Source: JAIXUI01 sp943373175
GTDB taxonomy: Bacteria; Bacteroidota; Bacteroidia; UBA7662; JAIXUI01
Assembly: GCA_943373175.1 (NCBI GenBank)
Contig: CALSBM010000072.1
Coordinates: forward strand, 1 to 17,116
Direction: 5' to 3'
DNA: 17,116 bases
Position numbers and translations under genes: made by a program. The notes under the pieces are model-generated. The model was not told where the DNA came from. It worked only from the letters and a program-made list of their open reading frames with translations, and did no database searches. Positions 1 through 7,198 of this stretch are shown here, one piece after another; positions within the stretch are counted from its first letter, which is position 1; every line of letters begins with the position of its first letter.

Positions 1-1
1 T

Positions 2-355
2 GCTTTAACGGATCGTTCAGAGCGTTTTTTTGCCTCTGAAATCATCCGCGAAAAGATCTTTATGCATTATGATAAAGAGATTCCCTACAGTTGTGAGGTT
101 GTAATAGCTTCCTTTAAGGAGGAAGAAAAAATCATTAGAATTTCAGCGGAAATTATGGTTGAGCGCGATTCTCAGAAAGGCATCCTTATCGGGCATCAAG
201 GTGCAGGTTTGAAAAAAACTGGTACTGCGGCTCGTTTTGAATTAGAAAAGTTCTTCGGGAAAAAGATTTTCCTAGAGACATTTGTTAAAGTAAAGCCTAA
301 CTGGCGTTCAGACCAGCGGCTATTGAACCAATTTGGTTATCAGAATCCTTCATGA
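2..355 (+). CDS. era: GTPase Era, C-terminal part (5' end outside the window)
   Basis: This is the C-terminal end of Era, the GTPase that binds the 3' end of 16S rRNA and helps assemble the 30S subunit. The frame is open from base 2 with no start, so the gene began upstream. The first residues read DRSERFFASEIIREKIF, followed by MHYDKEIPYSCEV, which matches the linker into Era's KH domain. The KH RNA-binding motif is visible as KGILIGHQGAGLKKTG, and the end (FLETFVKVKPNWR) is the usual Era tail. The G domain is not in the window. An internal ATG at 62 would cut the KH domain off from its linker and is not the start. The stop overlaps the der start codon as ATGA, so the two ribosome-assembly GTPases are probably translationally coupled. 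Identification is confident; only completeness is missing. Confidence 0.95.
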   Translation, partial: ALTDRSERFFASEIIREKIFMHYDKEIPYSCEVVIASFKEEEKIIRISAEIMVERDSQKGILIGHQGAGLKKTGTAARFELEKFFGKKIFLETFVKVKPNWRSDQRLLNQFGYQNPS

Positions 356-1656
356 GTAGAATAGTCGCTATTGTGGGACGCCCTAATGTGGGCAAGTCCA
401 CACTTTTTAACCGCTTAACGGAAAGCCGTAAAGCTATCGTAGATAATACTTCAGGTGTTACCCGTGACCGCCATTATGGCCAAGTAGAATGGAATGGAGA
501 AGGCTTTAACCTGATTGACACTGGTGGATATGTAGTTGGTTCCGACGATATTTTTGAAGAAGCTATCCGTGTTCAAGTAAAAATCGCCATTGAAGAAGCC
601 GATGTTTTACTCTTTATGGTTGATGTGACCTGTTCAATAACTGACCTCGATGCTGACTTTGCAGATTTACTAAGAAGGTATAAAAAGCCGGTCATGGTTG
701 TTTGTAATAAGGTAGATCATGGAAAGTTGTTATCGGATGTAGCAGATTTTTACTCACTTGGTCTTGGAGAAATCTATCCGATTTCGTCTATGGATGGTTC
801 CGGAACTGGAGAATTGCTGGACGAAGTTTTGAAGCATTTGCCTCAACAGGTTGAAGCGGAAGAGAATGCATTGCCGAAATTTGCCATTGTTGGACGCCCC
901 AATGCAGGAAAATCAACCTTGTTGAATGCCCTTACCGGACAACAACGTAGCATTGTAACGCCTATTGCCGGCACAACCCGCGATACTTTGCATACCGAAT
1001 ACAATCTTTTTAATAGGCATTTTATTCTGGTGGATACCGCCGGTTTGAGAAAGAAAAACAAGGAAATGCCGGATATCGAATTTTATTCGGTAATGCGTAC
1101 GATAAAAGCCATTGAGGAGTCGGATGTATGCCTTTTAATGGTTGATGCTCAAGAAGGATTACAGGCTCAGGATATCAATATCTTCCACCTCGCTGAAAAA
1201 AATAGAAAAGGAATTGTTGTTTTAGTGAATAAATGGGATTTAGTAGATAAAGACCATAGTACTTCTAAAACATTTGAACAGCAAATCAAGAAGAAAATTG
1301 CCCCATTTGATGATGTACCAGTCATTTTTGTTTCGGCAACAGAAAAGCAACGCATTTTCCAAGCAATGGAAAAAGCTATGGATGTTTTCGAGAATAGAAA
1401 GAAGACTGTTAAAACAAGCCAACTTAACGATGTAATGTTACCTATCATTGAAGCTTTTCCTCCTCCTGCAGTAAAAGGAAAATACATTCGAATTAAGTAC
1501 ATCACTCAGCTCAAAGCTTCAACTCCAACATTTGCCTTTTTCTGTAATCTTCCTCAGTATTTACGAGAGTCTTACACTCGTTTTCTGGAGAATAAACTCA
1601 GAGAACATTTTAATTTTGAAGGAGTCCCCATCAACATTTATTTTAGACAGAAATAA
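352..1656 (+). CDS. der: Ribosome-associated double GTPase Der (EngA)
   Basis: Der is an essential GTPase with two tandem G domains that acts in late 50S subunit assembly. The 434-residue length is normal. G domain 1 has the P-loop GRPNVGKST at 9-17, a DTGG G3 motif and NKVD. G domain 2 has GRPNAGKST at 181-189, a DTAG G3 motif and NKWD. The last ~90 residues form the KH-like domain ending in NIYFRQK, typical of the family. The ATG at 352 overlaps the era stop by four bases. No promoter is visible between them, so der is most likely transcribed with era. A small lipoprotein gene begins 8 bp after its stop and may belong to the same transcript. All expected nucleotide-binding motifs are intact. 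Confidence 0.97.
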   Translation: MSRIVAIVGRPNVGKSTLFNRLTESRKAIVDNTSGVTRDRHYGQVEWNGEGFNLIDTGGYVVGSDDIFEEAIRVQVKIAIEEADVLLFMVDVTCSITDLDADFADLLRRYKKPVMVVCNKVDHGKLLSDVADFYSLGLGEIYPISSMDGSGTGELLDEVLKHLPQQVEAEENALPKFAIVGRPNAGKSTLLNALTGQQRSIVTPIAGTTRDTLHTEYNLFNRHFILVDTAGLRKKNKEMPDIEFYSVMRTIKAIEESDVCLLMVDAQEGLQAQDINIFHLAEKNRKGIVVLVNKWDLVDKDHSTSKTFEQQIKKKIAPFDDVPVIFVSATEKQRIFQAMEKAMDVFENRKKTVKTSQLNDVMLPIIEAFPPPAVKGKYIRIKYITQLKASTPTFAFFCNLPQYLRESYTRFLENKLREHFNFEGVPINIYFRQK

Positions 1657-1664
1657 ACCACCCC

Positions 1665-1865
1665 ATGAAAAAAGTTTTTTTCCTTTTAGTCACGTCATCG
1701 ATCTTGATTTCCTGTGGATATTCTAAAGAAGAACAGGAACAAATGCAACAGAAATCCGCAGCGAAAACCGATTCAGCCGCCGATGATATTGCTGCTGAAT
1801 TAGGCTTAGAAGACACCATATCGACTTCAGTTGATACTACCTCTTCGGATACTTTAAAAAAATAA
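1665..1865 (+). CDS. Small putative lipoprotein
   Basis: This 66-residue protein has a lipoprotein signal peptide: MKK, a hydrophobic stretch, then a lipobox LISC with the acylated cysteine at residue 17. The mature part, about 50 residues, is hydrophilic and rich in Asp, Ser, Thr, Glu and Lys (for example DTISTSVDTTSSDTLKK), with no recognisable domain. It is probably anchored in a membrane facing the periplasm or surface, but its function is unknown. It starts 8 bp after der, so it is probably read from the era-der transcript. A weak A/T hairpin spans its stop codon (arms 1859-1865 and 1880-1886). The next gene encodes a similar small lipoprotein with the same DTT-type composition, which suggests a related or duplicated pair. 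Confidence 0.75.
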   Translation: MKKVFFLLVTSSILISCGYSKEEQEQMQQKSAAKTDSAADDIAAELGLEDTISTSVDTTSSDTLKK

Positions 1866-1876
1866 TTCCGAGGTGC

Positions 1877-1906
1877 TTGTTATTTTAAAAACTATCCATA
1901 CCTTTG
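1877..1906 (+). promoter_or_regulatory. Bacteroidota-type promoter for the second small lipoprotein
   Basis: TTG at 1877-1879 and TACCTTTG at 1899-1906 are separated by 19 bp. This agrees well with the Bacteroidota housekeeping promoter (TTTG or TTG near -33 and TAnnTTTG near -7). The start codon at 1933 lies 26 bp downstream. It is the best-formed promoter in the window, and with the terminator at 2151 it makes the lipoprotein gene a separate transcription unit. Confidence 0.75.
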
Positions 1907-1932
1907 CGTCAACTTCATAAACCCAATTAAAG

Positions 1933-2133
1933 ATGAAAAAACTGTTTGCTCTTTTGATGATCGGCGGCGCTCTGTTCGTTGCTTCATGTGGTGGCGGTGA
2001 AAAAACCGACGAAACTGCAACTACTACTGACACTACAGCTACTGAGGAAATGGCTCCAGCGGATACTACTGCTGCAATGCCAGCTGACACAACTGCTGCT
2101 ATGGACACAACTGCTGCTCCTGCTGCTCACTAA
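1933..2133 (+). CDS. Small Thr/Ala-rich repeat lipoprotein
   Basis: This 66-residue protein begins with a clear lipoprotein signal: MKK, a hydrophobic core, then lipobox VASC with Cys at residue 19 followed by GGG. The mature part is almost entirely Thr, Ala, Asp, Pro and Met. It contains an imperfect tandem repeat, seen as ADTTAAM, then PADTTAAM, then DTTAAPAAH. The underlying DNA is correspondingly repetitive (ACTGCTGC-like units). No enzymatic or binding domain is visible. It looks like a flexible, disordered, membrane-anchored peptide, possibly abundant, because it has its own near-consensus promoter and an exceptionally strong terminator. Small lipoproteins of this composition occur in many Bacteroidota without assigned function. 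It is similar in style to the lipoprotein gene just upstream. Confidence 0.8.
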   Translation: MKKLFALLMIGGALFVASCGGGEKTDETATTTDTTATEEMAPADTTAAMPADTTAAMDTTAAPAAH

Positions 2134-2150
2134 TCGAATTTCGAAAACGA

Positions 2151-2178
2151 AGGCGCTCCTTGGAGCGCCTTTTTTTTT
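2151..2178 (+). terminator. Strong intrinsic terminator after the small lipoprotein gene
   Basis: The arms AGGCGCTC (2151-2158) and GAGCGCCT (2163-2170) form a perfect GC-rich stem around a CTTG loop. Nine consecutive T residues follow (2170-2178). It lies 17 bp after the lipoprotein stop codon and only 23 bp before the pepT start. Confidence 0.93.
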
Positions 2179-2201
2179 GTCTTTTTTTACGATTTTTAGC
2201 C

Positions 2202-3464
2202 ATGGAATTCCATTATCCCAACTCTACTGTTCTTGACCGCTTTTGCCGGTATGTTTCAATCGATACCCAAAGTGATGCAGAGTCCACTACTTTTCCCAGC
2301 ACCGACAAACAGAAGAATCTGTCGAAGCTGTTAGTGCAGGAGCTAATTGAATTAGGAATTGAGGATGCTGAAATGGATGAGTGGGGCTATGTCTATGCAA
2401 CGGTTCCTGCCTCACCCGGAATGGAATCGCTACCTGCTATTTGCTTTTGTGCACATGTTGATACTTCTCCGGATTGTTCCGGAACAGGTGTAAAACCGGT
2501 AATTCATTATCAATATCAAGGACAGGATTTGGTGCTTCCCGGCGACCCAAGTCAGGTATTACGCCCTTCTGAACACCCTGAATTACTGAACCAAATAGGG
2601 CAGGATATCGTCACTTCCGATGGTAATACCTTATTAGGCGCAGATAATAAAGCAGGAGTTGCTGAAATTATGGAAGCGGTTCGTTACTGGATGATTCATC
2701 CGGATTGCCCAAGAGGCCCTATTCGTATCCTATTTACTCCTGATGAAGAAGTAGGAAGGGGAACTGAACATGTTGACTTAGTCAAGTTAAACGCTGCTTT
2801 TGGTTATACCATGGACGGTGAAACCTTGGGACACATTGAAAACGAAACCTTTTCAGCCGATGGATTTCGTTTGGTTTTCAAAGGAGTAAGCGCGCATCCC
2901 GGATTCGCAAAGGGTCACCTCATAAGTGCCCTTCGTTTATGGAGTGAATGGTATGCTGCTTGGCCTGTAGAAGAACTGAGGCCAGAAGCTACTTCTGGGA
3001 AAGAGTCTTTCATGCATGTAGTCGGAGTTGAAGGCCATGTAGAACAGGTAATTTGCAAAGGAATCATCCGAAGTTTCGTAACTTCTGAACTATCCAATAT
3101 TGCAAATAAAATGAAGACACTTGCTACAACAATTTGTAACCGATATGCAGGTTCAAGTTTTGAGCTAGAAGTATTCGAGCAGTATCGAAATATGAAGGAA
3201 GTGCTTGATTCAGTCCCTCATGTTTCAGCATTGGCTGTAGAAGCAGTTAAAGCCTCAGGACTTACTCCGACACTTTCTTCCATTCGAGGAGGTACAGACG
3301 GCTCAAGGCTATCGTTTATGGGATTGCCATGCCCCAATATTTTTGCTGGCGAACACGCGTTTCATTCTAAACTGGAATGGGTATCCGTTCGGGATATGGA
3401 AAAAGCAACGGAAGTTATTGTTCGATTAGCAGCAATTTACACAACTACTTACCATCGAGAATAA
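2202..3464 (+). CDS. pepT: Peptidase T (tripeptide aminopeptidase, M20B family)
   Basis: PepT is a cytoplasmic di-zinc aminopeptidase that releases the N-terminal residue from tripeptides. From the ATG at 2202 it is 420 residues, the usual length. The metallopeptidase signature is complete: HVDTSPD with zinc ligand H85 and D87, GADNKAG with bridging Asp148, DEEVGRG with the general base Glu182 and ligand Glu183, and GEHAFHSK near residues 383-390 supplying the last His. The SSIRGGTDGS segment also fits. An in-frame ATG at 2160 lies within the upstream terminator stem and would add 14 residues not expected in the family, so I chose 2202. No promoter is evident between the terminator and the start. 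The 3' end overlaps the convergent SPFH gene by 20 bp. Confidence 0.95.
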   Translation: MEFHYPNSTVLDRFCRYVSIDTQSDAESTTFPSTDKQKNLSKLLVQELIELGIEDAEMDEWGYVYATVPASPGMESLPAICFCAHVDTSPDCSGTGVKPVIHYQYQGQDLVLPGDPSQVLRPSEHPELLNQIGQDIVTSDGNTLLGADNKAGVAEIMEAVRYWMIHPDCPRGPIRILFTPDEEVGRGTEHVDLVKLNAAFGYTMDGETLGHIENETFSADGFRLVFKGVSAHPGFAKGHLISALRLWSEWYAAWPVEELRPEATSGKESFMHVVGVEGHVEQVICKGIIRSFVTSELSNIANKMKTLATTICNRYAGSSFELEVFEQYRNMKEVLDSVPHVSALAVEAVKASGLTPTLSSIRGGTDGSRLSFMGLPCPNIFAGEHAFHSKLEWVSVRDMEKATEVIVRLAAIYTTTYHRE

Positions 3465-4353
3465 TAGGCATTTTCTGCCCATTACCCATAATAATCATTT
3501 TAGTATTAGGGGAGGTTGCCAGTTCCTTTTGCATTTTGATGGTTTCGTATTGCAATTGTTTTTCAGTTAACTCTGCACTAATAATTCGGTTGTAGTCTGC
3601 AATTCCTTGAGCCTCAACTCGTTTTCTTTCTGCTTCTTGTCGCTCTTTTTGCAAAACGAATTGCATTTTTTGTGCTTCTTGTTCCGCGTTTATTTTGGAT
3701 TCAATGGTGGTTTTCACAGAAGAAGGAAGCTGAATGTTTCTAACTAACAATTGCTCTAGAATAAGTCCACGCTTTATAAAATCCTTTTCAATACTTTGAA
3801 ATATCCGGAACTGAAATTCATCTCTTTTAGAAGAATAAAGAGAAACGGCATCATAATAAACAGCATTGTCCCTGATTTTGGTTCGTGTAACTGGTCGGAC
3901 AAAAACATTTTCATAGTCTATACCTAAAGCTTTGAGAATAAATGGAGTTTTTTCTGGCACTAAACGATACAAAACAGTTAAGTCAATTATTACTTCCAAT
4001 CCATCTGAAGTTAATGCACGGATGGCATCATCTCCTGATTTAGTTCCTTCATCATGAACACCGGACATGGTGTAATTATGGGTTCTGATATCAAACTCCA
4101 CAACCTCAACTAATGGGTTAACGAGGTGTAAGCCACTTTCTAATACGGTTGGCTGAACTTTCCCAAACAACTTAGTAACGCCCACAAAGCCTGCCTCTAC
4201 TTGCTTTACTGCTCCGCTTAGGGTTCCGAGAATCAATAAGGCAAGTCCAAGCATTCTTAGGCCCGGAATTGCCTTTGGAAATCGTTGTGATAGATCCTGA
4301 TTCAGGATGAAGCTGGCTCCAATAAACAGGAACCCTAAGAGAAGTAGTATCAT
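3445..4353 (-). CDS. Prohibitin-like SPFH/Band 7 membrane protein
   Basis: This 302-residue protein has a hydrophobic N terminus with two candidate membrane segments (about residues 2-17 and 34-46). An SPFH/PHB domain follows, from about 50 to 200 (EAGFVGVTKLFGKV, GLHLVNP, DGLEVIIDLTVLYRL, VRPVTRTKIRDN). After it comes a charged coiled coil from about 215 to 270 rich in Glu, Gln, Lys and Arg (INAEQEAQKMQFVLQKERQ). This is the prohibitin layout. Such proteins form large membrane rings, often linked to FtsH-type proteases or membrane microdomains; the partner is not visible here. The start lies 6 bp after the phosphohexomutase stop, so the two are probably cotranscribed, although no functional link is obvious. 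The end overlaps pepT by 20 bp on the other strand. Confidence 0.85.
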   Translation of the reverse strand: MILLLLGFLFIGASFILNQDLSQRFPKAIPGLRMLGLALLILGTLSGAVKQVEAGFVGVTKLFGKVQPTVLESGLHLVNPLVEVVEFDIRTHNYTMSGVHDEGTKSGDDAIRALTSDGLEVIIDLTVLYRLVPEKTPFILKALGIDYENVFVRPVTRTKIRDNAVYYDAVSLYSSKRDEFQFRIFQSIEKDFIKRGLILEQLLVRNIQLPSSVKTTIESKINAEQEAQKMQFVLQKERQEAERKRVEAQGIADYNRIISAELTEKQLQYETIKMQKELATSPNTKMIIMGNGQKMPIILDGK

Positions 4354-4359
4354 TTTAAA

Positions 4360-6078
4360 TTAGTTTAGTTTAAGTTCTGTGACTATTCGTGAAATCTTTG
4401 ATTTTAAATCAGTTTCTGCTTTAGTAAAATCGTCAACATGATCAAGCTGGCCTTTTACACTGAAATAAAACTTGATTTTAGGCTCAGTACCTGAGGGTCT
4501 GGCAGTGATTAAGCTTCCATCTTCCAGTTCTAATTGAATCACATTTGAAGCTGGTAAGGAAATTTTAGTTACATGACCGTTAGTTAATTGGGTTGCCTTT
4601 TGAAGCTGGAAGTCTCGAATTTCTACAACTGGAATTCCGTCTAGTGATTGAGGCGGAGAATTTCTCCAATTCTCCATCATGGCTGCGATTTCTTCAGCAC
4701 CCGTTTTGCCTTTTTTCGTTAATGAAACCAGGTGTTCCTGAAAATAGCCATATTTCAAATATACATCTAGCAACAAATCATACATCGACATGCCATTTTC
4801 TGCTGCCCAAGCTGCTGTTTCGGCGATTAATGCCCCTGAGGCAATCGCATCTTTATCCCTTACTTTATCGCCAATCAGATAACCGTAGCTTTCTTCTCCT
4901 CCAATCAAATACTGGCGTTTACTTTCATTTTCCAGAATTATTTCGGCTATCCATTTAAATCCGGTTAAGCAAATTTCTATATCAACTCCAAAATGATTCG
5001 CAATACGATCAATTAAAGGAGTAGTTACAATAGTGCGAGCAATAAATTCATGGCCTTTCAATCCTTTCTTTTCTGACCAGGCAGTTAAATAGTAATGAAT
5101 GAGCAAGCAAGCCGTCTGATTTCCATTAAGCAATTTGAACGATTTGTCCGGCCTACGAATGGCGATTCCAACTCTGTCGGCATCAGGGTCCGTACCCATT
5201 ACCAGATCTGCATCATGTTTTGTTGCAAGCGCAATGCATCGATTTAAAGCCTCAGCTTCTTCTGGATTTGGGCTTATAACGGTAGGGAAATTTCCATCCG
5301 GAATGGCTTGTTCAGGTTCAAGAAAAACAGAATCAAAGCCAAACGTTTTGAGAATCTGAGGCATGAGAGTTGCGCCGGTTCCGTGGAGTGCAGTATAGGC
5401 TATTTTTAATCCTGAGGGAGCACCACGACGAAACGATAAACTTTGAATCATTTGCAAGTAGCGATTATCCATTTCCCCAGAAACAGGCTGAATAAGCGAT
5501 TCTTTGAAGTTGGTTTTTACTTCTGCCATAGAAGTAATGGCTTTAACTTCCTGGATAATGTTTTTATCGTGAGGAGGAACTACTTGTCCACCGTCGTTCC
5601 AGTAAACTTTATATCCGTTGTATTCTTTAGGATTGTGAGATGCAGTGACAACAATTCCACTTTGACATCCTAACTCACGAACAGCGAAGGATAATTCAGG
5701 TGTTGGTCTCAATTCTGGGAACAAGTAAACCATAATGCCATTAGCACTTAGCACTTCTGCGGCCTTTCTCGCGAATAAAGGACTATTGTTTCTGCTATCG
5801 TGCGCTATAGCAACCTTAATTACCCCTCCTGGAAATGATTGAAGGAGGTAATTCGCTAAACCTTGAGTGGCAATCGCCACGGTGTAAACATTCATTCGAT
5901 TGGTGCCTGCACCCATAATCCCTCTGAGGCCACCGGTGCCAAAGTCGAGATCAGAATAGAATGCATCGGTGAGTGCCTGCTGATCATGATCAATCATGTG
6001 CTGCACTTCCAGACGAGTAGCTTCGTCGTAAAGGTCTGTTAACCAGGTTTTTGCTTTTTCAAGAATGGCGTTTTCCAT
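4360..6078 (-). CDS. Phosphoglucomutase/phosphomannomutase (alpha-D-phosphohexomutase)
   Basis: This cytoplasmic enzyme interconverts hexose 1- and 6-phosphates, feeding glucose 6-phosphate into sugar nucleotides for polysaccharide and LPS or the reverse. It is 572 residues, matching the longer PGM2/PgcA-like branch rather than the ~460-residue bacterial PMM/PGM. All four signature loops are present: the phosphoserine loop TASHNP (145-150, Ser147), the magnesium loop DPDADR (297-302), the sugar-binding loop GGEESYG (393-399) and the phosphate-binding loop RPSGTEPK (527-534). The exact substrate preference cannot be read from the sequence. The gene is first of a two-gene leftward unit with the SPFH protein. 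A 7-bp inverted repeat sits 14 bp upstream of its ATG and could be an operator or leader hairpin. Confidence 0.93.
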   Translation of the reverse strand: MENAILEKAKTWLTDLYDEATRLEVQHMIDHDQQALTDAFYSDLDFGTGGLRGIMGAGTNRMNVYTVAIATQGLANYLLQSFPGGVIKVAIAHDSRNNSPLFARKAAEVLSANGIMVYLFPELRPTPELSFAVRELGCQSGIVVTASHNPKEYNGYKVYWNDGGQVVPPHDKNIIQEVKAITSMAEVKTNFKESLIQPVSGEMDNRYLQMIQSLSFRRGAPSGLKIAYTALHGTGATLMPQILKTFGFDSVFLEPEQAIPDGNFPTVISPNPEEAEALNRCIALATKHDADLVMGTDPDADRVGIAIRRPDKSFKLLNGNQTACLLIHYYLTAWSEKKGLKGHEFIARTIVTTPLIDRIANHFGVDIEICLTGFKWIAEIILENESKRQYLIGGEESYGYLIGDKVRDKDAIASGALIAETAAWAAENGMSMYDLLLDVYLKYGYFQEHLVSLTKKGKTGAEEIAAMMENWRNSPPQSLDGIPVVEIRDFQLQKATQLTNGHVTKISLPASNVIQLELEDGSLITARPSGTEPKIKFYFSVKGQLDHVDDFTKAETDLKSKISRIVTELKLN

Positions 6079-6091
6079 AAATCTGACAGTG

Positions 6092-6116
6092 TAGTGAAGT
6101 TAAAGTAAGTTCACTA
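6092..6116. repeat. Inverted repeat upstream of the phosphohexomutase gene
   Basis: TAGTGAA (6092-6098) and TTCACTA (6110-6116) are perfect inverted copies separated by 11 bp. Their centre-to-centre spacing of 18 bp is not a whole number of turns of a typical two-turn operator, so a 5'-leader hairpin is equally possible. The element is 14 bp upstream of the leftward start codon at 6078. No good leftward TAnnTTTG box was found nearby. Confidence 0.4.
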
Positions 6117-6132
6117 TAAGATGCAGAACAAA

Positions 6133-6159
6133 TTGGAAAATTTAATCTGATTAAGTTTG
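6133..6159 (+). promoter_or_regulatory. Possible promoter for the AT-hook gene
   Basis: TAAGTTTG at 6152-6159 fits TAnnTTTG exactly, and TTG at 6133-6135 lies 16 bp upstream, a little short of the usual spacing of about 19. It would give a leader of roughly 80 bases that is very A/T-rich before the ATG at 6250. Because such boxes arise by chance in A/T-rich DNA, this is a moderate call. Confidence 0.4.
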
Positions 6160-6249
6160 GATTTCACTTGGCCACTTTTTTTAAATAAAAAATTTCAAGT
6201 TTTTCTTTCATTTAATTTTTTTACTTTTATTTGTGTATTCAAATAAGCC

Positions 6250-6834
6250 ATGATTAAAATCGAAATTTCAAACGAACACGTCAGCGGACTCGTTTCTTTT
6301 TATGAGTCAGAATTGACAAAAGCTCAAGCTAAAGTGGACGAAATTAAATCCATTATTGCTACTCTTAAAGGTAAAAATACTGCTGCTGCTCCTGCACCTG
6401 TAGCTGCTGCTATTGCACCTGCAAAAGGTAAGCGTGGACGTCCTGCCACTGTAAAGCCTGCTAAAATTGCTGAAGTTGTTAAGACTCCAGGTAAAAGAGG
6501 CCGTAAACCTAAATCCGCGGAGGAAAAAAAAACTAAAGTAACGAATGAAGGCCCTAAAGGCCGCCCCGGTCGTAGGCCAAAACCAGTTCCAGCTTGGACT
6601 TCTGAGGTTCAAAACTTCGTGAAGGATTATATGGAGAGCCAAATGGATACGTTTACTACCAACGATTTGAAGCATATTGTATATCAAAACTATAATACAA
6701 GTTCTGTTGAAGAGCGTACAACGGCGGATAAATTCATCGTTGAAGCGTTGAAAAACTTATCTTCTTCAGGTACTTTAATGAAGTATAAGGATCAGGGATC
6801 AAAAGAGAATCGCTACACTTATAATCGTGGATAG
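6250..6834 (+). CDS. AT-hook DNA-binding protein, possibly nucleoid-associated
   Basis: This 194-residue basic protein has three parts. Residues 8-43 form a likely amphipathic coiled coil (YESELTKAQAKVDEIKS). Residues 44-112 are a disordered Ala/Pro/Lys-rich stretch carrying three AT-hook-like motifs: KRGRPA at 61-66, KRGRKPK at 82-88 and GRPGRRPKP at 104-112. AT-hooks insert an Arg-Gly-Arg core into the minor groove of A/T-rich DNA. Residues 117-190 form a compact C-terminal domain (EVQNFVKDYMESQMDTFTTNDLK onward, ending RYTYNRG) that resembles a winged-helix layout, but I do not recognise the family. The coiled coil suggests oligomers. A role in nucleoid organisation or transcription is inferred, not shown. 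The gene stands alone, followed by a short palindrome and an intrinsic terminator. Confidence 0.8.
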   Translation: MIKIEISNEHVSGLVSFYESELTKAQAKVDEIKSIIATLKGKNTAAAPAPVAAAIAPAKGKRGRPATVKPAKIAEVVKTPGKRGRKPKSAEEKKTKVTNEGPKGRPGRRPKPVPAWTSEVQNFVKDYMESQMDTFTTNDLKHIVYQNYNTSSVEERTTADKFIVEALKNLSSSGTLMKYKDQGSKENRYTYNRG

Positions 6835-6849
6835 TATTGATTATCAATA
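6835..6849. repeat. Short palindrome immediately after the AT-hook gene
   Basis: TATTGAT and ATCAATA flank a single T, giving a perfect 7+1+7 inverted repeat that starts on the base after the stop codon. It has no T-tract, so it is not a terminator on its own. It may stabilise the mRNA 3' end or act as a binding site; chance is possible in A/T-rich sequence. Confidence 0.35.
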
Positions 6850-6869
6850 GCTTAAGTGCTATCCGTAAT

Positions 6870-6899
6870 GGCCGAATTTCTTTGATTTTCGGCCTTTTT
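6870..6899 (+). terminator. Intrinsic terminator of the AT-hook gene
   Basis: GGCCGAA (6870-6876) and TTCGGCC (6888-6894) form a 7-bp perfect stem with an 11-base loop, followed by TTTTT (6895-6899). It lies 35 bp after the stop codon of the rightward AT-hook gene. Confidence 0.85.
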
Positions 6900-7034
6900 G
6901 GTTTTATTTACTTTCTATTTTAATGCTAATTCCAGGTTTTACACCCATTACAAACTCAACAGGTCAATTATATCAGACACATTATATAGTGCTTAAACAA
7001 GTTGTAGTCTTGATTAAAATGTCTTCAAACTTCT

Positions 7035-7070
7035 TTTCTTACTTTCAGAGATAAATCTCTCGATAAGAAA
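7035..7070. repeat. Two-part hairpin in the gene-free interval
   Basis: The outer arms TTTCTTA (7035-7041) and TAAGAAA (7064-7070) enclose inner arms AGAGAT (7047-7052) and ATCTCT (7055-7060), separated by a small internal loop. A two-stage stem is more than most chance repeats here show, but the sequence is A/T-rich and the function is unknown. Confidence 0.35.
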
Positions 7071-7198
7071 TCACTGATGCAACTTCCTTATAAGTTATTG
7101 TCTATTGATATTTTCGGAGTTTGATGGTTACATAGAATGCTATTAGATTGATAGGCATAGCAATGTCTGGAGAGCTTTTTAGCTCAACCGATTCATAA

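Noticed and set aside
62..355. Independent 97-residue KH-domain protein
   Set aside because: The same frame is open to the window start and reads as the Era linker, so it is the tail of era.
1859..1886. Possible terminator after the first lipoprotein gene
   Set aside because: The stem is AAAATAA/TTATTTT with a 14-base loop and no G/C pair or T-tract, too weak to call.
2160..2201. Upstream ATG for pepT adding 14 residues
   Set aside because: The codons run through the terminator hairpin and T-tract of the lipoprotein gene and encode a Phe/Leu-rich tail not seen in peptidase T.
1979..2236. Leu/Gln-rich 85-residue frame over the lipoprotein repeats
   Set aside because: It is the repetitive DNA of the Thr/Ala-rich gene read in another frame and crosses the terminator.
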